64,000 bases of DNA, taken from the NCBI RefSeq assembly GCF_029626025.1, contig NZ_JARUBF010000001.1, forward strand, positions 3,410,001-3,474,000, in the 5' to 3' direction. The position numbers and the translations under genes are program-made. Numbering within the stretch: the first letter of the stretch is position 1; every line of letters begins with the position of its first letter. The notes under the pieces were generated by a model. That model searched no databases, had not been told where the DNA came from, and saw only the letters and a program-made list of their open reading frames with translations. Below, piece after piece: positions 27,028 through 37,252 of the stretch. The DNA comes from Solwaraspora sp. WMMD406 (GTDB lineage Bacteria; Actinomycetota; Actinomycetes; Mycobacteriales; Micromonosporaceae).

Positions 27028-27978
27028 TCAGCGTACCGCCGCCATGGCGCCGGTGCGGGCAACCGGCGGCGCGGTGGCGGGCTTGTCCGCGACGAAGATC
27101 GCGGTGCCCGGGAAGAGCCGGCCGCGCAGCGGACTCCACTGTCCCCAGATCTGCTCGTGCCCGTCCGGCCAGGGCGGCTCGACGACGTCGCGTAGGGCGA
27201 AGCCGGCGGCGACGAGTTCGCGGACCCGGTCGCCGACCGTACGGTGCTGCTCGACGTAACTGGGGGTGCCGTCGGCGTCGGTCTCGACGTACGGCCGTCG
27301 GTCGAAGTAGGAATGCACCGCGACCAGGCCGCGCTCGCCCGGGTCGTCGAGGAAGATCCAGCGCATCGGGTGGGTGACGGCGAAGACCCAGCGCCCGCCG
27401 GGGCGCAGCACCCGGTGCACCTCGCGCATCACGGCGGCCGAGTCGGCGACGAACGGCACCGCGCCGAACGCGGTCCAGACGGTGTCGAAGGCGGTGTCGA
27501 CGAAGGGCAGGGTCAGCGCGTCGGCCTGGACCAGTGGCACCGCGACGCCGCTGCGGTCGGCGCCGGCGACGGCTTGGCGCAGCATGCCCGCCGACAGGTC
27601 CAGTCCGACGGCGTGGGCGCCCTGGCCGGCGAGCCACCGGCTGCCGCCGGCGGCCCCGCAGCCGAGTTCGAGCACGCGCCGGCCGGCGACGGCACCGAGT
27701 AGTCCGGCCTCGGCCTCCCGCAGTCCTTCCGGGCACCAGCGCAGGTCGACGTCGCCGAGGAAGTCGCCGTGCTCGGCCTGGTACGCGTCGGCGTCGGCGT
27801 CCCACCAGCGCCGGTTGGCGTGCCGAGCCTGACTGTCGGTGACCGCAGTTCGGGTCACCCGTGAATCGTCGCCGTCCGGTGCGGTGGTCACCGTGGGTTC
27901 GTCGGAATCCGGCACGGTGGTCACGCTACGTTCGTCGACGGCGGGTACGCCGCCGGGCTGGTGTGCTCCTGAGGTCAC
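27028..27978 (-). CDS. Class I SAM-dependent methyltransferase
   Basis: 316 residues as drawn. The methyltransferase body begins near residue 45 (DSQARHANRRWWDADADAYQAEHGDFLGD). Motif I is VLELGCGAAGGSRWLA, motif II VGLDLSAGML, motif IV FDTVWTAFGAVPFV, and the post-motif is HRVLRPGGRWVFAVTHPMRWIF. The first 40 residues are a Thr/Asp/Val repeat and may not be translated; GTG 27858 is an equally good start and neither has a clear ribosome site. Substrate unknown. It heads the run methyltransferase - Uma2 - DUF2945 - DUF3140. Confidence 0.82.
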   Translation of the reverse strand: MTSGAHQPGGVPAVDERSVTTVPDSDEPTVTTAPDGDDSRVTRTAVTDSQARHANRRWWDADADAYQAEHGDFLGDVDLRWCPEGLREAEAGLLGAVAGRRVLELGCGAAGGSRWLAGQGAHAVGLDLSAGMLRQAVAGADRSGVAVPLVQADALTLPFVDTAFDTVWTAFGAVPFVADSAAVMREVHRVLRPGGRWVFAVTHPMRWIFLDDPGERGLVAVHSYFDRRPYVETDADGTPSYVEQHRTVGDRVRELVAAGFALRDVVEPPWPDGHEQIWGQWSPLRGRLFPGTAIFVADKPATAPPVARTGAMAAVR

Positions 27979-28053
27979 CCGGAGACCGTACGGCGAGCCG
28001 ATGGTGGGAGCGTGCCCGGCCTCGCGTGCTACTCTTGATCACCTTCGAGCATA

Positions 28054-28071
28054 GTGTGATCTGCGTCACAC
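28054..28071. promoter_or_regulatory. Perfect Crp-type palindrome upstream of rpsA
   Basis: GTGTGATCTGCGTCACAC contains the full TGTGA-N6-TCACA consensus bound by Crp/Cmr proteins of actinobacteria. It lies 75 bp from the methyltransferase start and about 90 bp before the rpsA promoter candidate, so it could serve either gene. Confidence 0.65.
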
Positions 28072-28159
28072 GACGCCGGAGAATGGCCGTCTATCCCCGC
28101 CTGTGGGTCCGTTTTCTCCCGACCGTCGAACTGTGCCGTCGGATAGCTCCCGGGAGGGC

Positions 28160-28190
28160 TTGCACGCTGTGGTAATGCAACCGGTAGGCT
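28160..28190 (+). promoter_or_regulatory. Candidate vegetative promoter of rpsA
   Basis: TTGCAC (28160-28165), a 19-base spacer and TAGGCT (28185-28190) fit a housekeeping sigma promoter with a slightly long spacer. It would give a leader of about 210 nt before rpsA. The remaining 28191-28409 shows no recognised RNA element. Confidence 0.5.
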
Positions 28191-28409
28191 AGAGGATGCG
28201 CTCGCGGATCGTGTGCCTCGGCAGGGAGCAGGTTCGCGGTCGGCGGTTACATCCCGATGATGGCAGCGGCGGTCGATGATCCCCCGGTCACGTTCGGTGA
28301 CCTGGACGTCATCGTCGCGATGTGCCCGCCGGCGGATCCGTGAGCCACGCCAGGTCACCGCGACGACAAACCAGCTGTGACACCCATCCGATCCGGAGCA
28401 ACCGCCCAC

Positions 28410-29930
28410 ATGACGAGCAGCATCGAGGCCACCTCGAGCGCCCCCAAGGTCACCGTCGACGACCTCGGCTCCGAGGAAGCATTCCTCGCCGCGATCGACG
28501 AGACCATCAAGTACTTCAACGACGGCGACATCGTGGAAGGTACCGTCGTCAAGGTCGACCGGGACGAGGTCCTGCTCGACATCGGCTACAAGACCGAGGG
28601 AGTCATTCCCTCGCGTGAGCTGTCGATCAAGCACGATGTCGACCCCGCCGAGGTGGTCTCGGTCGGCGACCACATCGAGGCCCTTGTCCTGCAGAAGGAG
28701 GACAAGGAAGGTCGGCTGATCCTGTCGAAGAAGCGGGCCCAGTACGAGCGCGCGTGGGGCACCATCGAGAAGATCAAGGACGAGGACGGCGTCGTCCGCG
28801 GCTCGGTCATCGAGGTGGTCAAGGGTGGTCTCATCCTCGACATCGGGCTGCGCGGCTTCCTGCCCGCCTCGCTGGTCGAGATGCGCCGGGTCCGTGACCT
28901 GCAGCCGTACGTCGGCCGCGAGCTCGAAGCCAAGATCATCGAGCTGGACAAGAACCGCAACAACGTGGTGCTGTCCCGCCGGGCCTGGCTGGAGCAGACG
29001 CAGTCCGAGGTGCGCACCGAGTTCCTCAACAAGCTGCAGAAGGGCCAGGTCCGCAAGGGCGTGGTCTCGTCGATCGTCAACTTCGGCGCCTTCGTCGATC
29101 TCGGCGGCGTGGACGGTCTGGTGCACGTCTCCGAGCTGTCCTGGAAGCACATCGACCACCCGTCCGAGGTGGTCGAGGTGGGCCAGGAGGTCGAGGTCGA
29201 GGTGCTCGACGTCGACCTCGACCGCGAGCGGGTCTCGCTGTCGCTCAAGGCCACCCAGGAAGACCCGTGGCGTCAGTTCGCCCGTACCCACGCGATCCAG
29301 CAGATCGTGCCGGGCAAGGTGACCAAGCTGGTGCCGTTCGGTGCGTTCGTCCGTGTCGACGACGGCATCGAGGGCCTGGTGCACATCTCCGAGCTGGCCG
29401 AGCGGCACGTGGAAATCCCGGAGCAGGTCGTCCAGGTCGGCTCCGACGTCATGGTCAAGGTTATCGACATCGACCTGGAGCGTCGTCGGATCTCGCTGTC
29501 GCTCAAGCAGGCCAACGAGGGCTTCGTCGAGGGCGAGGAGCACTTCGACCCGACCCTCTACGGCATGGCCGCGACGTACGACAACGAAGGCAACTACATC
29601 TACCCGGAGGGCTTCGACCCGGAGACCGGGGAGTGGCTGGAAGGCTTCGACAAGCAGCGGGAGACCTGGGAGACGCAGTACGCCGAGGCGCGTACCCGCT
29701 GGGAGGCCCACACCAAGCAGGTCCAGACGGCCCGTGCCGCCGACGCCGACGCCGCTGCCAACCCGGCCCCGGCCCCGGTGGCCGCCACCGGCGGTGGCAC
29801 CAGCGGTGGTGGCGGGGGAGCGACGTCCAGCTCCACGCCGTCGCGGTCCAGCGAGGAGCCGTCGGGCACGCTCGCCACGGACGAAGCGCTCGCCGCGTTG
29901 CGCGAGAAGCTGGCCGGCGGCAAGAGCTGA
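28410..29930 (+). CDS. rpsA: 30S ribosomal protein S1
   Basis: 506 residues with four S1 RNA-binding repeats (starting near DIVEGTVVKVDRDEVLLDIG, VVRGSVIEVVKGGLILDIG, VRKGVVSSIVNFGAFVDLGG and VPGKVTKLVPFGAFVRVDDG), the short actinobacterial form. An acidic stretch and a Gly/Ser/Ala-rich tail end in DEALAALREKLAGGKS, as in mycobacteria. It binds mRNA on the small subunit. The ATG at 28410 has GGAG 11 bases upstream. A strong terminator follows. After the stop, an 18-base unit GCGGCAAGAGCTGA.. recurs at about 29934-29949, a duplicated gene end. Confidence 0.97.
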   Translation: MTSSIEATSSAPKVTVDDLGSEEAFLAAIDETIKYFNDGDIVEGTVVKVDRDEVLLDIGYKTEGVIPSRELSIKHDVDPAEVVSVGDHIEALVLQKEDKEGRLILSKKRAQYERAWGTIEKIKDEDGVVRGSVIEVVKGGLILDIGLRGFLPASLVEMRRVRDLQPYVGRELEAKIIELDKNRNNVVLSRRAWLEQTQSEVRTEFLNKLQKGQVRKGVVSSIVNFGAFVDLGGVDGLVHVSELSWKHIDHPSEVVEVGQEVEVEVLDVDLDRERVSLSLKATQEDPWRQFARTHAIQQIVPGKVTKLVPFGAFVRVDDGIEGLVHISELAERHVEIPEQVVQVGSDVMVKVIDIDLERRRISLSLKQANEGFVEGEEHFDPTLYGMAATYDNEGNYIYPEGFDPETGEWLEGFDKQRETWETQYAEARTRWEAHTKQVQTARAADADAAANPAPAPVAATGGGTSGGGGGATSSSTPSRSSEEPSGTLATDEALAALREKLAGGKS

Positions 29931-29968
29931 GCAGCGGCAAGAGCTGACCAGCGGTAACTGAACAGCAC

Positions 29969-30004
29969 CGAGGTCCCGCCGGGCGTACGCCCGGCGGGAC
30001 CTCG
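29969..30004 (+). terminator. rpsA terminator
   Basis: Eighteen-base arms (29969-29986, 29987-30004) form an uninterrupted palindrome whose centre GTAC gives the loop. It is followed by TCTGTG. It sits 38 bases past the rpsA stop and separates rpsA from coaE. Confidence 0.85.
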
Positions 30005-30114
30005 TCTGTGGTGACCCCGCCGTCGCAGGTGTGCGACGGGCGTCCGGCGACGGGCGTCCGGCGTCTGTCACCCCCGGGCGTTCGCCCTCGCCGCCGGTCG
30101 GGTTCACTGTCGAG

Positions 30115-31308
30115 ATGCTCAAGGTGGGACTCACCGGTGGGATCGGAGCGGGCAAGAGCGCGGTCGCCACACGACTGGCCGGCCACGGAGCGGTGGTGAT
30201 CGACGCCGACGTCCTCGCCCGGGAAGTGGTCGCCCCCGGCACCGACGGCCTCGCCGAGGTCGTCGCGGCCTTCGGCCCGGAGATCCTCGACGCCCGAGGT
30301 GCCCTGGACCGGCCGGCGCTCGGTGCCCGGGTGTTCGCCGACACGGACCTCCGTCGACGGTTGGAAGCCGTCGTGCACCCCCGGGTCCGGGCCCGTACCG
30401 CCGAACTGACCGCCGCCGCCCCCGCCGACGCGATCGTGGTCAACGACGTGCCGCTGCTCGTGGAAACCGGCCTGACCGGGACGTACCACCTGGTGATCGT
30501 GGTGTCGGCCGACGCCGAGCTGCGGATCGACCGGCTGATCCGCGACCGGGGGATGACCCGCGACGACGCGCGGGCCCGGGTCCGCGCCCAGGCCGACGAC
30601 GCCCGGCGTCGGGCCGCCGCCGACGTCCTGCTGGACAACAGCGGAAGCCGCGACGACCTGGCCGCCGCCGTCGACCAGGTCTGGCACGACCGGCTGGTGC
30701 CGTACGAGTCCAACGTACGGGCAGGTCGTCCCGCCGCGCGGCAGCCGTTGGCCGTCCTCGCCGAGCCCGACCCGACGTGGCCGACGCAGTTCGACCGGCT
30801 GGCCGCCCGGATCCGGCACGCGGTCGGCGCGGACCGCCGCGTCGACCACGTCGGATCCACCTCGGTCCCCGGCCTGCCGGCCAAGGACGTCATCGACATC
30901 CAGCTGACCGTCGGCTCCCTCGACGACGCGGATCGGTGCGGCCCGGCACTTGCCGCCGCCGGGTTCCCCCGGCTGCCCGGCGACTGGTGGGACAGCGCGA
31001 AACCGGATCCCGGCGAGGTGCCGGCCGCGCGGCGCTGGCCGAAGCGGCTGCACGGCAACGCCGACCCCGGTCGGGCGGTCAACCTGCACGTACGAGTCGG
31101 CGGCTCGCCCGGCTGGCGTTATGCCCTGGCGTTCCGCGACCACCTGCGGGCCGACCCGGCGGCCCGGGCCGACTACCTGGCCGTCAAGCGACGGATCGCG
31201 GCGACGGCGCCGACCACCCGGGAGTACGCGGCGGCGAAGGAACCCTGGTTCGACGAAGCCTGGCCGCGCCTGCTGCGGTGGATCGAGCAGACCGCCTGGC
31301 AGCCGTGA
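30115..31308 (+). CDS. coaE: Dephospho-CoA kinase fused to a GrpB (UPF0157) domain
   Basis: 397 residues in two parts. The first (1-200) is dephospho-CoA kinase, last step of CoA synthesis: P-loop GLTGGIGAGKS (5-15), DADVLAREVV, and the lid IRDRGMTRDDARAR. The second (about 212-397) is a GrpB/UPF0157 nucleotidyltransferase-like domain with VDHVGSTSVPGLPAKDVIDIQL, PDPGEVPAARRWPKRLHG and YLAVKRRIA. Mycobacterial CoaE (Rv1631) has the same fusion. The ATG at 30115 is the first start with P-loop homology; no clear ribosome site. Confidence 0.94.
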   Translation: MLKVGLTGGIGAGKSAVATRLAGHGAVVIDADVLAREVVAPGTDGLAEVVAAFGPEILDARGALDRPALGARVFADTDLRRRLEAVVHPRVRARTAELTAAAPADAIVVNDVPLLVETGLTGTYHLVIVVSADAELRIDRLIRDRGMTRDDARARVRAQADDARRRAAADVLLDNSGSRDDLAAAVDQVWHDRLVPYESNVRAGRPAARQPLAVLAEPDPTWPTQFDRLAARIRHAVGADRRVDHVGSTSVPGLPAKDVIDIQLTVGSLDDADRCGPALAAAGFPRLPGDWWDSAKPDPGEVPAARRWPKRLHGNADPGRAVNLHVRVGGSPGWRYALAFRDHLRADPAARADYLAVKRRIAATAPTTREYAAAKEPWFDEAWPRLLRWIEQTAWQP

Positions 31309-31551
31309 CCGGATCAACCGGCGGGAGGTGGGGCGCTCGCGGCGGGCGGGTCACGCGGGGCGTGACGACGTCGGATGCGCTCGCCGGCTGGTGCCGGGGC
31401 AGCTACCCTGACGTCCGGACCCCGGCGCGCCGGTGTGGGCGCTGCCGTCGATCCGCGCGGCCGCCGCGAGCGGCCTACCCTGCAACGGTATCGCGGGTGA
31501 GGCGACCCACACAATGACAATATCGAAGCCGGTCGGCGACCGGCCGCGTCC

Positions 31552-31573
31552 TGTCGGACCCACGGCGTAGGTT
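31552..31573 (+). promoter_or_regulatory. Putative DNA-damage (PafBC-type) promoter of uvrB
   Basis: TGTCGG (31552-31557), ten bases beginning ACCC, then TAGGTT (31568-31573). It is the same layout as before polA and uvrA. The -10 ends 7 bases before the ATG at 31581, so uvrB is probably leaderless. The remaining 31309-31551 has two TACCCTG motifs (31404, 31476) but no gene. Confidence 0.65.
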
Positions 31574-31580
31574 GGTTGCC

Positions 31581-33690
<2,110 letters not shown>

Positions 33691-33698
<8 letters not shown>

Positions 33699-34107
33699 GC
33701 CGACCGCCGGGGCGGTAGAGCTGGGCCAGCTCGGCGCCGGGTCGCTGGTAGGCCCGCCACAGCAGCCCCCAGGTCTCGTCGAGTCCTGTCTCGTCGTGGC
33801 GCTGCTCCTCGGCAGGATCGTTGTCGGGAGCTGCCTGCCCGAGCGGTGTTGACGGCTGCGCAGGCCAGCCCGGCTCACCGGGGCGGATCAGCTCCAGCTC
33901 GCCCCATTGCAGGTAGAAGTCCCAGGCGTCCTCGACGGTACGGAAGACGCCGACCTCACGGATCTCCCGCTGCGGATGCCGGAAGTAGACCAGCGCCTCG
34001 TCGGCGTACTCCAGACCCCAGCCGACGGCCGGAAACTCCGGCGCTCCGTCCGCCGGGTCGACCGGCTCGATCAGCAGGAACTGCGCCGGAACCGAAGTAT
34101 CGCTCAC
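33691..34107 (-). CDS. Hypothetical protein, actinobacterial
   Basis: 138 residues, acidic and soluble, not recognised. A central part, [47 protein letters not shown], looks like a small alpha/beta domain and is likely the conserved core. The C-terminal part is Pro/Gln/Glu-rich. The GTG at 34107 has an excellent ribosome site (TGGAGGAACA). Its 3' end overlaps uvrB by 8 bases on the opposite strand. Confidence 0.7.
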
Positions 34108-34225
34108 TGTTCCTCCAAGTTGTCTCTCATGGGATTCCCATATTTCTCGAGGTTTGCCAGACATTCAAGGCTTGAAGTTTGGCGATGGCTCGCTTACCCT
34201 CTGTCGCGGATGGAGGTGGACAGAA

Positions 34226-35089
34226 GTGGCGATGCCTGCAAGTCCCACGATCAGACGCCAACGGCTCGGCGGCGAGCTGCGGCGGCTGCGCCGCGCGGCC
34301 GCAATGACGCTGGAGCAGGTGTGCGACCAGCTCAGCTGGGCGTCAACCTCGAAGCTGTCCCGGCTGGAGCTCGGCCAGAGCCGACCCGACCTGGCCGACA
34401 TCCTGGACCTGCTCGACGTCTACCACGTCGTACCGGCCGAACGGGAGAAGCTGATCATCATCGCCCGCGACGCCGCCGCCACCCGAGGGTGGTGGAAGGC
34501 GCTCGGGTCGATGGGTCAACGCCAGCGTGGCTACACCGAGCTCGAAGCCAGCGCTGCCACGATCTTCGAGTACCAGCAACTGTTGGTGCCTGGGCTGCTG
34601 CAGACCCCGGAGTACGCCCGGCTGAGGGTCCGCTCCGGTCGCGACGTCTACGGAGACCTCGACATCAACGCTGACACCTTGGCGCGCACCGCCCGACAGG
34701 AACTGCTGCGTCGCGAACATCCGCCGCACTACGAGGCGGTCATCGACGAGAGCGCCCTGCTGCGGGCCAGCGTGCCGCCGGAGACCCGGCGCGGCCAGCT
34801 GCGCCACCTGACCGCGCTCAGCGAGCTGGACAACGTCACCATCCAGGTGCTGCCGCTCGAAGCGGTCGTGCACGACTCGTTCATGCCGCACACCAGCTTC
34901 TCGCTCTACTCGTTTCCTGACCCGGCCGATCCCCGCACCGTCGTGCTGGAGACGTTGACCAGCGACATTCACCTCACCGACGACGAGGACGTGGTCCTCT
35001 ACGCTCGGATCGGCCGCTGGTTGCAGCAGGCGGCGCTGCCGGTCGATGAAAGCCGGGATCTGCTGGCTAAGCTGGTGGCAGAGAGTTGA
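34226..35089 (+). CDS. Xre-family regulator with DUF5753
   Basis: 287 residues: an N-terminal helix-turn-helix (about 15-65; LGGELRRLRRAAAMTLEQVCDQLSWASTSKLSRLELGQ) and a DUF5753 ligand-type domain (FEYQQLLVPGLLQTPEYARL, HYEAVIDESALLR, VTIQVLPL). This is the actinomycete-specific regulator type that travels with DUF397 proteins, two of which follow. GTG 34226 is preferred because GGAGGT lies 9 bases before it; ATG 34232 is in frame. Related pairs (BldB/AbaA-like systems) affect development and antibiotic genes in Streptomyces. Confidence 0.9.
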   Translation: MAMPASPTIRRQRLGGELRRLRRAAAMTLEQVCDQLSWASTSKLSRLELGQSRPDLADILDLLDVYHVVPAEREKLIIIARDAAATRGWWKALGSMGQRQRGYTELEASAATIFEYQQLLVPGLLQTPEYARLRVRSGRDVYGDLDINADTLARTARQELLRREHPPHYEAVIDESALLRASVPPETRRGQLRHLTALSELDNVTIQVLPLEAVVHDSFMPHTSFSLYSFPDPADPRTVVLETLTSDIHLTDDEDVVLYARIGRWLQQAALPVDESRDLLAKLVAES

Positions 35090-35118
35090 TTGAATCGCCT
35101 GCCGAAAGGGGGTGCGGC

Positions 35119-35307
35119 ATGGAGTCGACCCCAACCGAGTGGCTGCGTTGGCGTAAGAGCAGCCGCAGCAACGCCAACGGTAACTGCGTCGAGGTCGCCC
35201 CAGCCGGCGGGGTGGTGGCGGTCCGCGACTCCACCGACCCGACCGGTCCACGGCTGGCCTTCCCCGCCACCGCCTGGCGCTCCTTCGTGGACGGCCTGCG
35301 CGGCTGA
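35119..35307 (+). CDS. DUF397 protein (first copy)
   Basis: 62 residues with the full DUF397 pattern: WRKSSRSNANGNCVEVA, VAVRDSTDPTGPRLAF and WRSFVDGLRG. DUF397 proteins are small partners of Xre-DUF5753 regulators, possibly counteracting them. The ATG at 35119 follows AAAGGGGG; the gene starts 29 bp after the regulator. Confidence 0.9.
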   Translation: MESTPTEWLRWRKSSRSNANGNCVEVAPAGGVVAVRDSTDPTGPRLAFPATAWRSFVDGLRG

Positions 35308-35404
35308 CCGAACAGCTCCGGTGCCTTGCGGTCGTCGGTTACGGAGCTTGGATCGGCACGCGTTGAGGGACATGGTTCGCCAGGCAGTTGAGGAGCTACC
35401 CCAG

Positions 35405-35620
35405 ATGTATGACCTGACCGGAGCGGTGTGGCGCAAGTCCAGCCGTAGCAACAACAGCAACAACTGCGTCGAGGTCGCGACCGGCGTACCTAGCCGCGAC
35501 GGGGTTGTTGCCGTACGTGACAGCAAGGAGCAGGACGGTCCGGCGCTGATCTTCGGCCGTGACGAGTGGAGGGAGTTCCTCATCGGCGCTCACGCGGGCC
35601 ACTTCGACCTCAAGCCGTGA
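35405..35620 (+). CDS. DUF397 protein (second copy)
   Basis: 71 residues: AVWRKSSRSNNSNNCVEVATG, VVAVRDSKEQDGPALIF, WREFLIGAHAG. It diverges from the first copy (Asn-rich loop, longer end), so it is an older duplicate. ATG 35405 has GGAG upstream; ATG 35372 is an in-frame alternative. Confidence 0.85.
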   Translation: MYDLTGAVWRKSSRSNNSNNCVEVATGVPSRDGVVAVRDSKEQDGPALIFGRDEWREFLIGAHAGHFDLKP

Positions 35621-35639
35621 CGTGACTCGCCTACCGACT

Positions 35640-35729
35640 AGGCCGTTGAGGAGCTAGCTGTCGCGGTGGTGTACGAGCAGCCACAGTTAGGCAGCCTGGC
35701 GCTCCTTCGTGCACGGCCTGTACGGCTGA
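35640..35729 (+). pseudogene. Relic of a third DUF397 gene
   Basis: Bases 35694-35729 match the end of the first DUF397 gene (35272-35307) at 33 of 36 positions and still read AWRSFVHGLYG-stop. Just upstream, GTTGAGGAGCTA (35644-35655) repeats the leader of the second copy (about 35385-35396). The middle of the gene is missing. Confidence 0.75.
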
Positions 35730-35794
35730 CGCTACGCGGCGAGACGCGTCGGAAATCGTCGTATCGACGGCGGACGGCCGGAACCCGAACTCCG

Positions 35795-35848
35795 TTTGGG
35801 CGTGATCCCCCTGCGGGATCATGATCCCGCAGGGGGATCACGCCCAAA
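35795..35848. repeat. 54-bp perfect palindrome
   Basis: Two 27-base arms (35795-35821, 35822-35848) are exact reverse complements with no spacer, starting TTTGGGCGTGATCC. It lies between the DUF397 relic and the PadR operon. It could form a long hairpin or cruciform; possible terminator, multi-copy palindromic element or protein site. Not matched by anything else in this window. Confidence 0.9.
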
Positions 35849-35914
35849 AATGGTGTCACCCTCCGAGGCCCAGGCGATCCTCTCCGGTCCCGCACTGGAC
35901 GAGGCTGTGCGGCG

Positions 35915-35926
35915 CACAGTACTGTG
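35915..35926. promoter_or_regulatory. PadR operator overlapping the -10 of its own gene
   Basis: CACAGTACTGTG is a perfect 12-bp palindrome. The embedded TACTGT (35920-35925) lies 7 bases before the ATG at 35933 and fits a -10 for a leaderless mRNA. Repressor binding here would block its own transcription. Confidence 0.6.
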
Positions 35927-35932
35927 TGGCAC

Positions 35933-36256
35933 ATGGTTGGCGACAGGCTGGAGCTTGAGCTGCGCCGGGGCGTTGTCGTCCTGGCGGTGCTGTCACAGCT
36001 GGGCGAGTTCCGCTACGGCTACGAGCTGCGCCAGTCGCTGTCCGACAACGGCCTCCCGATCGAGGAGGGGACGCTCTACCCGCTGCTGCGGCGGTTGGAG
36101 AGCCAGAGCGTCCTGGTCAGCGAGTGGCGGACCGAAGGGCAGCCACGCCGCTACTACCGCCGCAGCCCTGCCGGGGAGGAGCTGTACGTCCGGCTCCGGG
36201 ACTCGTGGCATGGGATGAACGAGGCCATGGGCCAGCTGCTGAAGGGCGACAGGTAG
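35933..36256 (+). CDS. PadR-family transcriptional regulator
   Basis: 107 residues, the short subfamily-1 form: LELRRGVVVLAVLSQLGEFRYGYELRQSL, EEGTLYPLLRRLESQSVLVSEW, RRYYRRSPAGEELYVRLRDSWHGM. A winged helix plus one dimerisation helix. The ATG at 35933 is chosen over GTG 35924 because of the -10 spacing. Its stop touches the start of the membrane-protein gene, a typical PadR/HAAS-domain pair. Confidence 0.92.
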   Translation: MVGDRLELELRRGVVVLAVLSQLGEFRYGYELRQSLSDNGLPIEEGTLYPLLRRLESQSVLVSEWRTEGQPRRYYRRSPAGEELYVRLRDSWHGMNEAMGQLLKGDR

Positions 36257-37147
36257 ATGCTGACCACCGAGGAACTGATCGACGCGTACGTGGCCGACGT
36301 GGCGCGGTTGCTGCCCCGCCGGCAGCGTAGGGACGTGGCGCTCGAACTGACGACGCTGCTGCGCGACGAACTGGCCGACAGCGACGATCCGGTGGCCCGG
36401 CTGCGGGCCTTCGGCCGCCCCGCCGAGGTGGCCGCCCGGTACGGGCAGCCACCGATCGCCATCGACCCGGCCGACACCCGCCGCTTCGTCCGACTCGGCG
36501 TCGCCGGTGTGCTGGTGATCTGGCTGCTCGGCGTGGCCGCCGCGACCGACGTCGTCGATTGGTACTGGACGTACGGGCTGTCGGCGTTCTGGTGGCCCGG
36601 ATTCCTCGTCGTGGCGTTCGGCCTCGCCGGCTGGGCGCGGCGTCGGTGGCCGGACCGCTTCGCCTGGCGGCCGCGCCGATCGGCCGCCGGCCGGGTCGTC
36701 CGGTCCGGCCGGATCGCCGCCTTCGCGTTCTACGTCGCCGGTACGGTCGTGCTGGTCAACGCCGCCTGGCTGCTGGATCAGCTCGGGGCCGCGCCGCAGG
36801 CCGTGCGGGCCCTCACCTTCGACGGTGAGTTCGCCCAGTTCCGTGGCCCACTCGTGCTCGCCCTGCTGATCGCCACACTGGCGCACCACCTCGTGGTCAC
36901 CATCCACGGCCGGTGGCGGCCGGTCACCCGTACCGTCGGGATGCTCCTCGGACTGGCCATCTGCGCGGTGCTGACCTGGGTGCTGTTCGCCGGACCGGTC
37001 TACCTGAGCCCCGAAGCCGACCGTACCGCCAAGTTCTGGGTCGCCGTCATCGTCGCGGTGAGCCTCGTCGACCTGCTGATCGAGGCCGGGCGTCTGGTGC
37101 GACAGCGGGCCGCCGGACCGATGGCACCGCCGTTGGGCGCGATCTGA
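36257..37147 (+). CDS. HAAS-type membrane protein, PadR partner
   Basis: 296 residues. The first 65 (LIDAYVADVARLLPRRQRRDVALELTTLLRDELAD... RAFGRPAEVAARYG) form the helical HAAS/DUF1700-like domain that usually accompanies PadR genes. About six membrane helices follow (near 78-95, 110-125, 155-175, 195-215, 225-245, 260-278). The ATG at 36257 directly follows the padR stop. Probably senses or responds to an envelope signal; function otherwise unknown. Confidence 0.8.
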   Translation: MLTTEELIDAYVADVARLLPRRQRRDVALELTTLLRDELADSDDPVARLRAFGRPAEVAARYGQPPIAIDPADTRRFVRLGVAGVLVIWLLGVAAATDVVDWYWTYGLSAFWWPGFLVVAFGLAGWARRRWPDRFAWRPRRSAAGRVVRSGRIAAFAFYVAGTVVLVNAAWLLDQLGAAPQAVRALTFDGEFAQFRGPLVLALLIATLAHHLVVTIHGRWRPVTRTVGMLLGLAICAVLTWVLFAGPVYLSPEADRTAKFWVAVIVAVSLVDLLIEAGRLVRQRAAGPMAPPLGAI

Positions 37148-37252
37148 GCTGGCGAACCCACGGCACGACAGCGCGGATACGGGCAGCGGGGCGTCGCGGC
37201 GGATTGTTATCGTGCCGGGTCCGCAGCCCACCCCGTACCCGGAGCGCCGCCG

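Noticed and set aside
28029-31082. 1017-residue minus-strand frame opposite rpsA and coaE
   Set aside because: Antisense shadow caused by high G+C; rpsA and coaE are unmistakable on the plus strand.
31404-31481. Two TACCCTG motifs as extra uvrB promoters
   Set aside because: They match TAnnnT, but no -35 partner is evident and such hexamers are common; not annotated as features.
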